Source: Aquabacter spiritensis (GTDB taxonomy: Bacteria > Pseudomonadota > Alphaproteobacteria > Rhizobiales > Xanthobacteraceae). Taken from it: a DNA stretch of 64,000 bases. The stretch's first letter is position 1; each line of letters starts with the position of its first letter. The translations under genes and the position numbers were made by a program. Location: NCBI RefSeq assembly GCF_004346185.1, contig NZ_SMAI01000004.1, forward strand, positions 124,001 through 188,000, written 5' to 3'. Below the pieces are notes generated by a model, which saw nothing but the letters and a program-made list of their open reading frames with translations, had not been told where the DNA came from and made no database searches. Shown here one piece after another: positions 19,184 to 28,240 of the stretch.

Positions 19184-20560
19184 TCAGCCGGGGGCCTGTG
19201 TCCCTGCGACCGCGCGCAGGCCGAACATCGCCTCCATGTCGCGGCGGATCCGGACCACCGGGCTGTCGGCGATCTCGACGTCGGCCCATCCGATAGCCGT
19301 GCCCTGCGCCACACGGCGCGTCAGCCGCACGCCGTGGGCGAGGCCGATCGGCAGAACGCCCGCCGCGAGGGAGTCGGGCGCGCGCATCAATCGGCCATAG
19401 ACGGTATAGCCGCCTTCGCCATCCAGCGTCTCGCCGACGTCGAGGTCGCGCTTCGCCACCGCGGCGACGTCGGCATGAAAGCCGATGGGGCAGCCGGTCG
19501 GTTCGTGGCGCAAGCCGGCGCTCGCCACCGAGATGCCGAGTTCCAGCCCGATCAGATGGTAGGGGCGATAAAGCGCGGTGTACCGGCCCGAGGGGTCGGT
19601 CACCAGGCCGTATTCCTTGAAGCAGCGCCGCGCATAATCGCCGCCCGCGGCGGGATCCGCGCCGAGCACGACATAGACGCCCCAGCGCAGATCGCGGAAC
19701 ACCGGCCGCCCGTCGGTCTCCAGCGAGGAGACCACTTCGACCATGCCCGCGGTCTCCAGAACGCCGCCCTCCGCCCGGGGCCGCAGGATGCGGGGCAGGT
19801 CGTCGACGCCGCAGGGCGGGAAGAGCAGGCCGTCCCGCGGCGCCTGAAGCCCTGTCATGTTGGAAATCGCCGCCATCTCGATGGCGGATTTCGTACCGTC
19901 GACGAAGGAATTGAACATTTGCGGGTTCATCCCGCCGGCCTGCGCCATGTCCGGCGCGATGGCGAGATTGTCCCACACGGTTTCCGGGGTCGACTGGTGG
20001 AAGGCGGGCAGATGGCGCGTGCCTTTGCCGGCGGCGATCACCTGAAAGCCGCAGGCCTGCGCCCAGTCGACCATCTCGCACACCAGCGCCGGCTGATCGC
20101 CATAGGCGGCGGAATAGACGACACCGGCATCGGCCGCGCGACGCGCCAGGAGGGGGCCGGCGAGCACGTCCGCCTCCACCGTGACCATGACGACATGGCG
20201 CCCCGCGGCGATGGCGGCGCAGGCGTGGCGGATGCCGGCGGCGGGGCTGCCGGTCGCATCGATCACCACGTCCAGCCCGTCGGCCGCGATCAGCGCCTCG
20301 GCATCGTCGGTGATCGCCACTTTGCGGCTCGCCACGGCGTCGGCGAAGCTTGTCGCGAGGTCGTCCGCCGCCCAGCCGGTCTGGCGCAGCGCGGCCCGGG
20401 CGCGCGCGGGCGACAGATCGGCGATGCCGAGCACATGGAGACCGGGCGTCGTGCGCGCCTGGGCGAGGAACATCGCGCCGAACTTGCCGGCGCCGATCAG
20501 GCCGACGCGCAAGGGGCGGCCCTCGCGTTCGCGCGCGGCGAGCTTGCGGGCGAGATTCAT
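19184..20560 (-). CDS. NAD(P)-dependent oxidoreductase with C-terminal SAF domain
   Basis: A 458-residue protein. Its Rossmann domain starts PLRVGLIGAGKFGAMFLAQA (residues 17-36) and resembles homoserine dehydrogenase/Gfo-Idh oxidoreductases, with VVIDATGSPAAGIRHACAAIAAGRHVVMVTVEADVLAGP. The C-terminal hundred residues, from KRDLDVGETLDGEGGYTVYGRL to the end, form a SAF-like domain of the type seen in sialate synthase and altronate dehydratase. This domain combination is widespread in Hyphomicrobiales and is often annotated as homoserine dehydrogenase or FlgA; related members act on sugar acids or branched diols, but the substrate here is unknown. AAGGAA precedes the ATG at 20560. Confidence 0.82.
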   Translation of the reverse strand: MNLARKLAAREREGRPLRVGLIGAGKFGAMFLAQARTTPGLHVLGIADLSPARARAALRQTGWAADDLATSFADAVASRKVAITDDAEALIAADGLDVVIDATGSPAAGIRHACAAIAAGRHVVMVTVEADVLAGPLLARRAADAGVVYSAAYGDQPALVCEMVDWAQACGFQVIAAGKGTRHLPAFHQSTPETVWDNLAIAPDMAQAGGMNPQMFNSFVDGTKSAIEMAAISNMTGLQAPRDGLLFPPCGVDDLPRILRPRAEGGVLETAGMVEVVSSLETDGRPVFRDLRWGVYVVLGADPAAGGDYARRCFKEYGLVTDPSGRYTALYRPYHLIGLELGISVASAGLRHEPTGCPIGFHADVAAVAKRDLDVGETLDGEGGYTVYGRLMRAPDSLAAGVLPIGLAHGVRLTRRVAQGTAIGWADVEIADSPVVRIRRDMEAMFGLRAVAGTQAPG

Positions 20561-20720
20561 GGCGTTTCCTTCCACATGCTTCGGCGCCGGCCTTCGGGCC
20601 GGTCGGACCGCCGCCTCGCGCAGCCGCCTGTGCGCTGCGCTTGCGTGCCGCAGGTCACCGGCACAATAAGGGCATGCTCGCGTTCTTGTCTCTCTGCGGT
20701 TCAACGAAGGCACGGGTCCC

Positions 20721-21971
20721 ATGCGTTGCTGGTTCAAGCTCCTGGCATCTCTGTCCGCCCTTCTTCTCCCGCTTCTTCCAGCCGCCGCAGCGGCGACCGT
20801 GGTCACGGTCCGTGGCACCGAAATCCTGGTCGACGGGGTGCCGTTCATCGCCAACGGGGCATCCGGGACGTCCCGGCTCGGCGAGTTACGGGCGACCGGG
20901 GCGACCGTGCTGCGGACCTATGGGGAGGAACCGGGGGAAATTCTCGACGCCGCGCAGCGCGCCGGGCTGAAGGTGATCGTCGGCTTCTGGCTCGAACATC
21001 CCCGGCGCGGCTTCGATTATGCGAGCCGGCCGGCGGTGGAGGCGCAGCTCGTGAATTTGCGGCGCATGATCGACCGTTACCGCAACCATCCCGCGGTGCT
21101 CGCCTGGGGCATCGGCAACGAGGTGGAGACGGAACTCTCCCCGGCCGAGGCGCAGGCGGTCTGGCCCGCGATCGAGGAAGCGGCCCGGCTCGCCAAGTCG
21201 CTGGACCCTTCGCACCCGGTCATGGCCGTGCTGGCGGATACCGGTGAAGCGAAAGTGGCGGCGATCCGGCAAATGGCCCCCAGCATCGACGTGCTCGGCC
21301 TCAATGCCTATGGCGACAGCCTTCCGACTTTGGTGGCCCGGGCCCGCGGGCAGGGCTGGACCGGGCCGATCATCGTGACCGAACTCGGCGCGCTCGGTCA
21401 GTGGCAGGCCGGCAAAACGCCGTGGGGCGCCCAGATCGAGCCCACCAGCAGCGAGAAGGCCGACGCGCTCCGGCGCTACCTCGCCCTCCTCGCGCAGGCT
21501 CGCGTCGGCGCGCTCCCCTTTTATTGGGGGCAAAAGCAGGAGGTGACCCCGACGTGGCACAGCCTGTTCCTGCCGACCGGCGAATGGACCGAGCCGGTGC
21601 AGGCCATGGCCCAGGCCTGGGGCGGCAGCCCGCCGGGCGGGGGCAATCGCGCGCCGCGCATTCTGACCCTGAGCCTGACCGGCCCTGCGAGTTTTTCGCG
21701 GGAGGCGGGCGCCCAGGCGAACCTCCGGGCGAGCGACCCCGACGGGGATCCCCTCAAAGTCGAATGGCAGGTGATGGCGGAGACCCATGTGCGCGGCGTG
21801 GGCGGCGATGCCGAACCGGTGCCGCCGAGCTTCGGCCAGGCGCTACGGGCCGCGAGCGATACCGGCGTGCGCATCGCCGATCTCGCGCCGGGACGCTACA
21901 GGCTGTTCGTGACCGTGCGGGACGGGCGCGGCGCCGCCGCCACGGGCAATATTCCCTTCGAGGTCAAATAG
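20721..21971 (+). CDS. Secreted glycoside hydrolase (GH2/GH5-like barrel) with C-terminal Ig-like domain
   Basis: A 416-residue exported enzyme with signal peptide MRCWFKLLASLSALLLPLLPAAAA. The TIM barrel shows clan GH-A hallmarks: LRTYGEEPGEILDAAQRAGLKVIVGFW, HPAVLAWGIGNEVE with the acid/base Glu (about E134), and GPIIVTELGALGQW with the nucleophile Glu (about E221). After a Gly/Asn hinge at about residue 302, a beta-rich domain begins RAPRILTLSLTGP and contains ASDPDGDPLKVEWQV, a cadherin/PKD-like pattern that may bind carbohydrate. Expected to cleave a beta-linked glycan in the periplasm or outside the cell. The GH family number is uncertain. Divergent from the SAF oxidoreductase. Confidence 0.82.
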   Translation: MRCWFKLLASLSALLLPLLPAAAAATVVTVRGTEILVDGVPFIANGASGTSRLGELRATGATVLRTYGEEPGEILDAAQRAGLKVIVGFWLEHPRRGFDYASRPAVEAQLVNLRRMIDRYRNHPAVLAWGIGNEVETELSPAEAQAVWPAIEEAARLAKSLDPSHPVMAVLADTGEAKVAAIRQMAPSIDVLGLNAYGDSLPTLVARARGQGWTGPIIVTELGALGQWQAGKTPWGAQIEPTSSEKADALRRYLALLAQARVGALPFYWGQKQEVTPTWHSLFLPTGEWTEPVQAMAQAWGGSPPGGGNRAPRILTLSLTGPASFSREAGAQANLRASDPDGDPLKVEWQVMAETHVRGVGGDAEPVPPSFGQALRAASDTGVRIADLAPGRYRLFVTVRDGRGAAATGNIPFEVK

Positions 21972-22010
21972 GACGCCCGCGGGCGGGCGCCCGCTCGGGG
22001 CGGCCCGGCG

Positions 22011-22436
22011 TCAGGCGGCGGTGAGCCGGGTCGCCGCGTCGCGCAGTTCGGCGATGGCGGCGTCGATCTCGGCGCGCTGCCGCTCGAGCTGGGTGAGCTG
22101 GCTGAGGCAGCGTTCGCGGGTGAGCGCCAGGCCCCGGGTTCCGGCGGTGCCTTCTCGGGCCGCCACGAGGCCGCGGATCTCGGAGAGCGTGAAGCCGAGC
22201 CGCTTGCCCTTCAGGATCAGTTCCAGCCGTTCGCGGTCGGTCGCGCTGTACAGGCGGGCGAGGCCTTCGCGGCGGGGGGAGAGCAGGCCTTTGTCCTCGT
22301 AGAAGCGCAGCGCCCGCAGGGTGACGCCGAAATCCCGGGCGAGATCGCCGATGGTATAGACGTCCTCGCTCGCATAGATCCTGCCGGGTTGAGCCAGGGC
22401 TTCCTGCCCGCCGAAGGCGTTCGCATCCATCCGCAC
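22011..22436 (-). CDS. MerR family transcriptional regulator
   Basis: A 141-residue regulator with the MerR helix-turn-helix and wing (YTIGDLARDFGVTLRALRFYEDKGLLSPRREGLARLYSATDRERL, about residues 27-71) and a long dimerisation helix. There are no conserved cysteines suitable for metal sensing, and the only Cys lies in the coiled coil (ERCLSQL). The short C-terminus has no effector domain. This type occurs in alphaproteobacteria close to fatty-acid or branched-chain degradation genes; here no such neighbour exists. Its target may be its own promoter in the 257-base gap shared with the PodJ-like gene. Confidence 0.87.
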   Translation of the reverse strand: MRMDANAFGGQEALAQPGRIYASEDVYTIGDLARDFGVTLRALRFYEDKGLLSPRREGLARLYSATDRERLELILKGKRLGFTLSEIRGLVAAREGTAGTRGLALTRERCLSQLTQLERQRAEIDAAIAELRDAATRLTAA

Positions 22437-22600
22437 TCTCCTCTATCGGTCGCTGCGCGACTGATCCGATGGGCGCCGGAAGCGCGACGCACATGTCGCT
22501 GCCGCCGGACATGTCAGGAGATAGGCGCAAAGACGGGGCAGAGGGAGAAGGTCGCGGGCTCCCTAAGGGAAAGTAACAGTTACATGGCAGCATTCTGAAG

Positions 22601-22620
22601 GCGTTAACGCGTGGTTTACC
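22601..22620. promoter_or_regulatory. CtrA-like site and palindrome upstream of the PodJ-like gene
   Basis: GCGTTAACGC at 22601-22610 is a perfect palindrome, and TTAA followed by seven bases and TTTACC (22604-22620) is one mismatch from the CtrA consensus TTAA-N7-TTAA. Position 74-90 bases before the start codon suits a promoter element. Inference only. Confidence 0.4.
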
Positions 22621-22630
22621 AAACTTCGCG

Positions 22631-22682
22631 GACTCTGATGTCGATTCGCGGCGGTGCTCGACCCGACGTCGCGTTCCGATTC
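22631..22682. promoter_or_regulatory. Cluster of three GANTC sites (CcrM methylation) before the PodJ-like gene
   Basis: GACTC at 22631-22635, GATTC at 22643-22647 and GATTC at 22678-22682 lie within 52 bases and end 11 bases before the start codon. In alphaproteobacteria GANTC is methylated by CcrM, and promoter-located sites can couple transcription to replication through GcrA. Confidence 0.5.
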
Positions 22683-22693
22683 AGGGGAGCGGC

Positions 22694-24937
22694 ATGGAAC
22701 CCTCGTTCGATATGGAGCGCGAAATCGCGTCCGCCTGGAGCCAGACGCCGGTCCGCGTGGGCAATACACTCCTGCGGTCCGTTCCCACAGCCGATCAGGA
22801 TCTCGGCCGAAATCCCGCCGATGCGGAAGACGACATGCCGGCGAGCGCGGCCCAGGGGGTTCCGCCCGCCTTCGCGCCCGGTGCCCTGGATCTGCTGCGC
22901 GAGCGCGTGGTCCGCATGCGCCGCGACGCCGGGGGACGGGCGGAAGAGCGGCCGATCTTCACGCGGGAGTTCCAGCCGGAGGCGCCGGTGCCGCAGGCTT
23001 GGGCCGGATCGCCGCTGGCTGACGCAGCGGATGCCGACTATGTCGACGACGCGCCGTCCGCCGACACCAGCCCGGGCCTGGCTCGGCAGCTCTCGCAGAT
23101 CCGGGACGCCCTCGACCGGTTGGGCGGAGCGGACCAGCAGACCCCGCTCGCGCTCGCCGTCGTCGCGCTGGGACGGAAAATCGACCTTCTGAACGCCAAG
23201 GCGCTCGATCCGGTGGCGCTGCGGCGCCTCGAACTCCAGACCACGGAATTGCGCGCCGCCGTCGAGCGCGCCGTGAAGCTGCGGGAGCCGGAGGCAGACG
23301 GGACGCCGCCGGCGTGGCGCGATTATGCGGACGAGATGCGCGCCGCCGCCCGTGCGGCCGCCGAGACCCAGGCCCGCATGGACCGCGAGCTCGAGGCCCT
23401 GCACGCCCGTCTGCAACGCGTCTCCGCCGAGATCGAGGCCCTGCCGGAGGAATTCGCGGCGGCGCTCGGCGAGCAGGTCGCCCTGCTCCTGGCGCGGATC
23501 GAGGACGGGGCGGGCGTCGAGGTCGCGGCCTTGGCGCCCCTGGTCGACGTAATCGAACGCCATTTCATCGCTCTGACCGCGCGTCTCGCCGCCTCCGACG
23601 CCCGCCTGGAGCGGCTGGACGGCATCGAACAGGCGCTCGATCGGATCTCGCTCCAGATGGAGGATCTTCAGCACGCCTCCGCCGACGTCTCCGCCGAGGC
23701 GGTGCAGGCGGTGGCGCTGCGCCTCTCGGCGCGGGACGATGCGCCGGCGGTCCTCGGCCTCAAGCGCGGGCTCGCCGAACTCGAGGCGCGGCAGCGCGCG
23801 TTCGAGGCCCGCACCGAGGATCTGCTCGTGCGCGAGCTGGAGCTCGAACTGAAGGACCTCGCCGGCCGCACGCCGACCCCGCGCGGCCGCCGGGCGACCG
23901 CCGAGGCCGAAGACGATGTCTGGCCCGATGCCGGCCTGATGCCGGCTGTCGATCTCGATCGGCGGATCTTCGATCCGGCGATCGGCGACGAGATCGCCGC
24001 GCCCGGCCCCGCCACCCGCGCCGACTGGCTCGCCGCAGCGGAGCGCGCCTCACGGATCGACCATGCGCCCCGCAGGGCGACCCGCCGGCTGCGCCTGAAC
24101 CTGATCGGACGCGCCGCCGTCCTCACGGTGGCGGTCGGCCTCGCCGGCCTGACGGTGCTCCAGGTGGTTTACCCGAATGCGTCGCACGCCCGGCCCGCGC
24201 CCGGACAGGCGACTGACGCCCGGTCGGCTCAGACCCCCGCGCCGGTCCAGGCGTCGGACCCGGCGCGCCTGCCGATGCCGGCGGTGCCGGACGATCTGCG
24301 CACCGCGGCGCTGGCGGGCGATCCCGCGGCGGCCTACGAGATCGGGGCCCGGTTCACCGATGGCCGCGGCGTCGAGGCCAATGCCGCCGCCGGCAAGCAA
24401 TGGCTCGCGCTCGCGGCCGCACGCGGCTCGGTGCCGGCGGCCTACAAGCTCGGCAGCGTCTACGAATATGCCGACCGCAACTATGTCGAGGCCCGCCGGC
24501 TTTATGCCTGGGCGGCCGAACGCGGCAATCTGCGGGCGATGCACAATCTCGGCGTGCTCGCCACCGCGGGCGTCGACGGGCGGCCGGACTGGGCCGCCGC
24601 CATCAAATGGTTCCGCCAGGCGGCCGAGCGCGGCCTGCGCGACAGCCAGCACAATCTCGGCATGATCTTCGCGCGCGGCCTCTCCGGCACCACCGACTTC
24701 GCCGAGGCGTTCAAATGGTTCGCGGTCTCCGCCGCGAACGGCGATACCGACAGCGCCCGCAAGCGCGACGATCTGGTGCGCCGGGCCGACGAGCCGACCC
24801 TCAATCGCGGGCGCGCGATGGCGGCGGCCTTCGTGGCCGCGCCGATGGACAAGGCGGCGAACGTCGTGGCGGTGAAGCCCGAATGGGACAAGGTGGTGTC
24901 GGCGAACGCCGCCCCGGCCGCCCGGTCCGGCACCTGA
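22694..24937 (+). CDS. PodJ-like polar localisation protein with Sel1 repeats
   Basis: A 747-residue bitopic protein. The N-terminal 460 residues are acidic and rich in long Ala/Glu/Arg/Leu helices, consistent with coiled coils between about 130 and 400. A single membrane helix lies near residues 471-493 ([23 protein letters not shown]). After a Pro/Ala linker, the periplasmic part has four to five Sel1-like repeats ([71 protein letters not shown]). This is the layout of PodJ, which organises the pole in Caulobacter and Hyphomicrobiales. The peptidoglycan-binding end of Caulobacter PodJ is absent. AGGGGAG precedes the ATG. The promoter carries candidate cell-cycle sites. Confidence 0.82.
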   Translation: MEPSFDMEREIASAWSQTPVRVGNTLLRSVPTADQDLGRNPADAEDDMPASAAQGVPPAFAPGALDLLRERVVRMRRDAGGRAEERPIFTREFQPEAPVPQAWAGSPLADAADADYVDDAPSADTSPGLARQLSQIRDALDRLGGADQQTPLALAVVALGRKIDLLNAKALDPVALRRLELQTTELRAAVERAVKLREPEADGTPPAWRDYADEMRAAARAAAETQARMDRELEALHARLQRVSAEIEALPEEFAAALGEQVALLLARIEDGAGVEVAALAPLVDVIERHFIALTARLAASDARLERLDGIEQALDRISLQMEDLQHASADVSAEAVQAVALRLSARDDAPAVLGLKRGLAELEARQRAFEARTEDLLVRELELELKDLAGRTPTPRGRRATAEAEDDVWPDAGLMPAVDLDRRIFDPAIGDEIAAPGPATRADWLAAAERASRIDHAPRRATRRLRLNLIGRAAVLTVAVGLAGLTVLQVVYPNASHARPAPGQATDARSAQTPAPVQASDPARLPMPAVPDDLRTAALAGDPAAAYEIGARFTDGRGVEANAAAGKQWLALAAARGSVPAAYKLGSVYEYADRNYVEARRLYAWAAERGNLRAMHNLGVLATAGVDGRPDWAAAIKWFRQAAERGLRDSQHNLGMIFARGLSGTTDFAEAFKWFAVSAANGDTDSARKRDDLVRRADEPTLNRGRAMAAAFVAAPMDKAANVVAVKPEWDKVVSANAAPAARSGT

Positions 24938-25007
24938 CCCACCGCCTCTGCCGCGCGCCGCGAAAGAAGCGCTTGGTCGGCGGCGCCCGGCGGCGCAGGT
25001 TTCGCGC

Positions 25008-25514
25008 ATGCACACCGTGATTCGCATTCTGGGCCTCGATCCGGGCCTGCGCCGCACCGGATGGGGCGTGATCGAGTGTGCGGGGACGCGCCTCGTTCAC
25101 GTCGCCTGCGGCACCGTCTCGCCGCCGGACGACGCGCCGATGGCGGCGCGCCTCGCCCGGCTGCACGAGGGGCTGACCGCCGTCATCCGCGAATTCATGC
25201 CCGACGAGGCGGCGGTGGAGGAGACGTTCGTCAACAAGAATCCGGCCTCAACGCTGAAATTGGGCCAGGCCCGGGGCGTGGTTCTCCTGGTCCCCGCGCT
25301 CGCCGGGCTGCCGGTCGCCGAATATGCCGCGCTCCTGGTCAAGAAGACCGTGGTCGGCGCGGGCCGGGCCGAGAAGCAGCAGATCCGGGCGATGATCGGC
25401 GTGCTCCTGCCGGCGGCCGCGCCGCAGACCGAGGATGCCGCGGATGCGCTGGCGGTGGCGATCACCCATGCGCATCATCGCGGCAGCGCGGCGCGGCTGA
25501 AGCTTGCGCTATAA
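25008..25514 (+). CDS. ruvC: Crossover junction endodeoxyribonuclease RuvC
   Basis: RuvC resolves Holliday junctions after RuvAB branch migration. The 168-residue protein has the RNase H-like fold with all four acidic catalytic positions: the Asp in [14 protein letters not shown], the Glu in [15 protein letters not shown], and the two Asp residues in [17 protein letters not shown]. Length and motifs are normal. First gene of a ruvC-DUF1772-ruvA unit; ruvB lies further on after an antisense gene. The ATG at 25008 has no strong ribosome binding site. Confidence 0.96.
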   Translation: MHTVIRILGLDPGLRRTGWGVIECAGTRLVHVACGTVSPPDDAPMAARLARLHEGLTAVIREFMPDEAAVEETFVNKNPASTLKLGQARGVVLLVPALAGLPVAEYAALLVKKTVVGAGRAEKQQIRAMIGVLLPAAAPQTEDAADALAVAITHAHHRGSAARLKLAL

Positions 25515-25548
25515 TCGGGGTACCGGCGGGGCCGGGCGGGGGACGCCG

Positions 25549-25980
25549 ATGATCTATGGACTGCTTGCTCTCGTGGTGGCCGGCCTGTTCACCGGGGCCG
25601 CGCTCTATATCAATGTCGTCGAGCAGCCGGCGCGGGGCGCGCTGGCCCCGGCGGATCAATTGCGCCAATGGCGGCCGGCCTATCGCCGCGGCTTCGCGAT
25701 GCAGGCGACGCTGGCGGCGCTCGGCGCGATCTTGGGCGCCGCGGCCTTTTTCGCGACCGGGACATGGCCCTTTCTCGCCGGCGGCGTCCTGATCGGCGCC
25801 AACTGGCCGTATACGATGATCGGGATCATGCCGACCAATCGGCGCCTGCTGGCGCTCCCGGATGGCGCGGGCGGGGCGGAGACCGCCCGATTGATCGAAA
25901 ACTGGAGCCATCTCCATATGGTTCGCACCGGGCTCGGCGCCCTGTCCACGCTGGTCTTTTTCTGGGCGACGCTGTCATGA
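25549..25980 (+). CDS. DUF1772-like four-helix membrane protein inside the ruv operon
   Basis: A 143-residue protein with four predicted membrane helices ([22 protein letters not shown], a second and third around [16 protein letters not shown] and [21 protein letters not shown], and [14 protein letters not shown] at the end). The early Asn-Val-Val-Glu-Gln-Pro-Ala segment and NWPYT are typical of DUF1772/anthrone-oxygenase-like proteins, whose bacterial role is unknown. A GGGGGA site precedes the ATG at 25549. Its stop codon overlaps the ruvA start (ATGA), so it is translationally coupled with ruvA. Confidence 0.85.
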   Translation: MIYGLLALVVAGLFTGAALYINVVEQPARGALAPADQLRQWRPAYRRGFAMQATLAALGAILGAAAFFATGTWPFLAGGVLIGANWPYTMIGIMPTNRRLLALPDGAGGAETARLIENWSHLHMVRTGLGALSTLVFFWATLS

Positions 25981-26591
25981 TCGGAAAATTGAAGGGCACC
26001 GTCGACAGCTATGGCGAGGACCATCTGGTGCTCGACGTGCACGGCGTCGGCTATCTCGTCCAGTGTTCGGCGCGCACCCTCCAGGCGCTGCCGGCGGCCG
26101 GAGAGGCGGCGGTCCTGTTCATCGAGACCTTCGTGCGGGAGGATCAGATCCGCCTGTTCGGCTTCCTGTCGGAGGTCGAGCGGGAATGGTTCCGCCTGCT
26201 GCAGGCGGTCCAGGGCATCGGCGCCAAGACCGCGCTCGCCATCCTCTCGACCCTGAAGCCGGGCGAACTCGCCCATGCCATCGCCTTGGGCGACAAGGCG
26301 ACGATCGCCCGGGCCCCCGGCGTCGGCCCGCGGGTGGCGACGCGCATCGTGACCGAGCTGAAGGACAAGGGGCCGGCGCTGACCGGCGGCGATCCGCTGG
26401 TCGCGAAGCTCTCGGGCGAGGCGCCCGCGCGGGCCTCCGGCCCGGTGGCCGACGCCGTCTCGGCGCTCACCAATCTCGGCTATGGCGCCCCTCAGGCCTC
26501 CGCCGCGATCGCCGCGGCCGCGCGCGGCGCGGGGGAAGGCGCGAGCGCCGAGACCCTGATCCGGCTCGGTCTGCGGGAACTGGCGAAATGA
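25977..26591 (+). CDS. ruvA: Holliday junction branch migration protein RuvA
   Basis: RuvA binds four-way junctions and loads the RuvB motor. The 204-residue protein has the OB-fold domain I ([28 protein letters not shown]), the two helix-hairpin-helix motifs of domain II ([17 protein letters not shown] and [21 protein letters not shown]), an acidic linker region and the C-terminal RuvB-binding domain ([24 protein letters not shown]). The start overlaps the preceding gene by four bases. Its TGA directly abuts the stop of the convergent VOC gene. Confidence 0.96.
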   Translation: MIGKLKGTVDSYGEDHLVLDVHGVGYLVQCSARTLQALPAAGEAAVLFIETFVREDQIRLFGFLSEVEREWFRLLQAVQGIGAKTALAILSTLKPGELAHAIALGDKATIARAPGVGPRVATRIVTELKDKGPALTGGDPLVAKLSGEAPARASGPVADAVSALTNLGYGAPQASAAIAAAARGAGEGASAETLIRLGLRELAK

Positions 26592-26987
26592 TCAGGCCAG
26601 ATTGAGCTGCCAGGACACGCCGTAGCGGTCGGTGACCCAGGCGAACCGCCGGCTGAATCCATAATCGTCCAGCGGCATGAGGACCGCGCCGCCTTCCGCG
26701 AGCGCGCCGGCGAGACTGTCGATCTGGTCAACGCTCTCGCAGTCGACGAACAAGGACAAGGACGGGGTGAAGCTGAAAGCGTGCGGCACGAAGCTGTCGG
26801 AGCACATGATGCTCTGTCCGGCGAGGGTGAAGGTCGCGACCAGGATCGACCCCTCGGGGCCGGGATCGTTGGGACCAAAGCGGCGGATCTCGCTCACCGA
26901 ACTGCCGGGAAACAGCCCGGCGTAGAAGGCCATGGCCTCCTCGGCCTTGCCCTCGAACATCAGAAACGGACGGATGGATGTCGCCAT
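26592..26987 (-). CDS. VOC family protein (PhnB-like / 3-demethylubiquinone methyltransferase-like fold)
   Basis: A 131-residue protein of the vicinal-oxygen-chelate superfamily, PhnB type: SIRPFLMFEGKAEEAMAFYAGLFPGSSV at the N-terminus, then GSILVATFTLAGQSIMCSDS and the C-terminal FAWVTDRYGVSWQLNL. This family was formerly annotated as 3-demethylubiquinone-9 3-methyltransferase on weak grounds; function is generally unknown. It lies antisense between ruvA and ruvB, divergent from ruvB. Its stop codon and that of ruvA form the palindrome TGATCA with no base between them. Confidence 0.87.
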   Translation of the reverse strand: MATSIRPFLMFEGKAEEAMAFYAGLFPGSSVSEIRRFGPNDPGPEGSILVATFTLAGQSIMCSDSFVPHAFSFTPSLSLFVDCESVDQIDSLAGALAEGGAVLMPLDDYGFSRRFAWVTDRYGVSWQLNLA

Positions 26988-27121
26988 CGCAGCACCTTTT
27001 CGATTTCCGGCGCCGCGTGGCGCCGGGCGGGTTGACGGACGGGGAGAGATGGCGCCTAGGCAGGATGACCATCGCCTCCTAGACTCGCGCGATCAAGTCC
27101 GAAGGATTCTCGACCGCCTCC

Positions 27122-28153
27122 ATGACCACCCGCCTGATCACGCCCGAGAAGCGAACCGAAGACGAAGACGCCACGCTGCGCCCGCAGCGGCTGGCGGATT
27201 TCGTCGGCCAGGCGCAGGCGCGGTCCAATCTGGAGGTCTTCATCAAGGCCGCCCGGGTGCGCCAGGAAGCGCTCGACCATGTCCTGTTCGTCGGGCCGCC
27301 GGGCCTCGGCAAGACGACGCTCGCCCAGATCATGGCGCGGGAGATGGGGGTCGGCTTCCGCTCCACCTCCGGGCCGGTGATCGCCAAAGCGGGGGACCTC
27401 GCCGCGATCCTCACCAATCTCGAGGAGCGCGACGTTCTGTTCATCGACGAGATTCACCGCCTCTCCCCGGCGGTGGAGGAAATCCTCTATCCCGCCATGG
27501 AGGATTTCGAACTCGATTTGATGATCGGCGAGGGGCCGGCGGCGCGCTCGGTGAAGATCGCGCTGCCGAAATTCACGCTGGTCGGCGCGACCACCCGCTC
27601 CGGCCTTTTGACGACGCCGCTGCGCGACCGGTTCGGCATTCCGGTCCGGCTCAGCTTCTATACGGTCGAGGAACTCGAATATATCGTGACGCGCGGCGCG
27701 CGGGTCCTCGGCATCGGCATCGCCAAGGACGGGGCGATCGAGATCGCCAAGCGCGCGCGGGGCACCCCGCGCATCGCCGGCCGCCTGCTGCGCCGGGTGC
27801 GCGATTTCGCTTTGGTCGCCGATGCCGAGCGGATCGACCGCGCCGTCGCCGATCGCGCGCTGTCGGCGCTGGAGGTCGACCATGCCGGCCTCGATGCGAT
27901 GGACCGCCGCTATCTCTCGATGATCGCCATCCATTATGGCGGCGGGCCGGTCGGCATCGACACCATGGCGGCGGCCCTGTCGGAGCCGCGCGACGCGATC
28001 GAGGAGATCGTCGAGCCGTTCCTGGTGCAGCAGGGCTTCATCCAGCGCACCCCGCGCGGGCGCATGCTGACCGCCGGAGCGTTCCGGCATCTCGGCCTCG
28101 CCGAGCCGCAACAGCCGCCGACGGCCTTGCCTCTGTTCGATGAGGGGGAGTAG
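27122..28153 (+). CDS. ruvB: Holliday junction branch migration ATPase RuvB
   Basis: RuvB is the hexameric AAA+ motor that pumps DNA through RuvA. The 343-residue protein has [24 protein letters not shown] at the N-terminus, Walker A in [16 protein letters not shown], Walker B in [17 protein letters not shown], sensor 1 in [20 protein letters not shown], and the C-terminal winged helix ([26 protein letters not shown]). The Arg finger region is intact. It starts 134 bases from the divergent VOC gene, so it must have its own promoter rather than reading through from ruvA. ybgC follows after 87 bases. Confidence 0.96.
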   Translation: MTTRLITPEKRTEDEDATLRPQRLADFVGQAQARSNLEVFIKAARVRQEALDHVLFVGPPGLGKTTLAQIMAREMGVGFRSTSGPVIAKAGDLAAILTNLEERDVLFIDEIHRLSPAVEEILYPAMEDFELDLMIGEGPAARSVKIALPKFTLVGATTRSGLLTTPLRDRFGIPVRLSFYTVEELEYIVTRGARVLGIGIAKDGAIEIAKRARGTPRIAGRLLRRVRDFALVADAERIDRAVADRALSALEVDHAGLDAMDRRYLSMIAIHYGGGPVGIDTMAAALSEPRDAIEEIVEPFLVQQGFIQRTPRGRMLTAGAFRHLGLAEPQQPPTALPLFDEGE

Positions 28154-28240
28154 GTCTTCCGCCCGTCTGCGGGCGGCCGGCGGATCCGCTGCCGCGCGCG
28201 GCGCGTGCTCTATGGCCCCACGGTCTGACATGGGAGTGGC

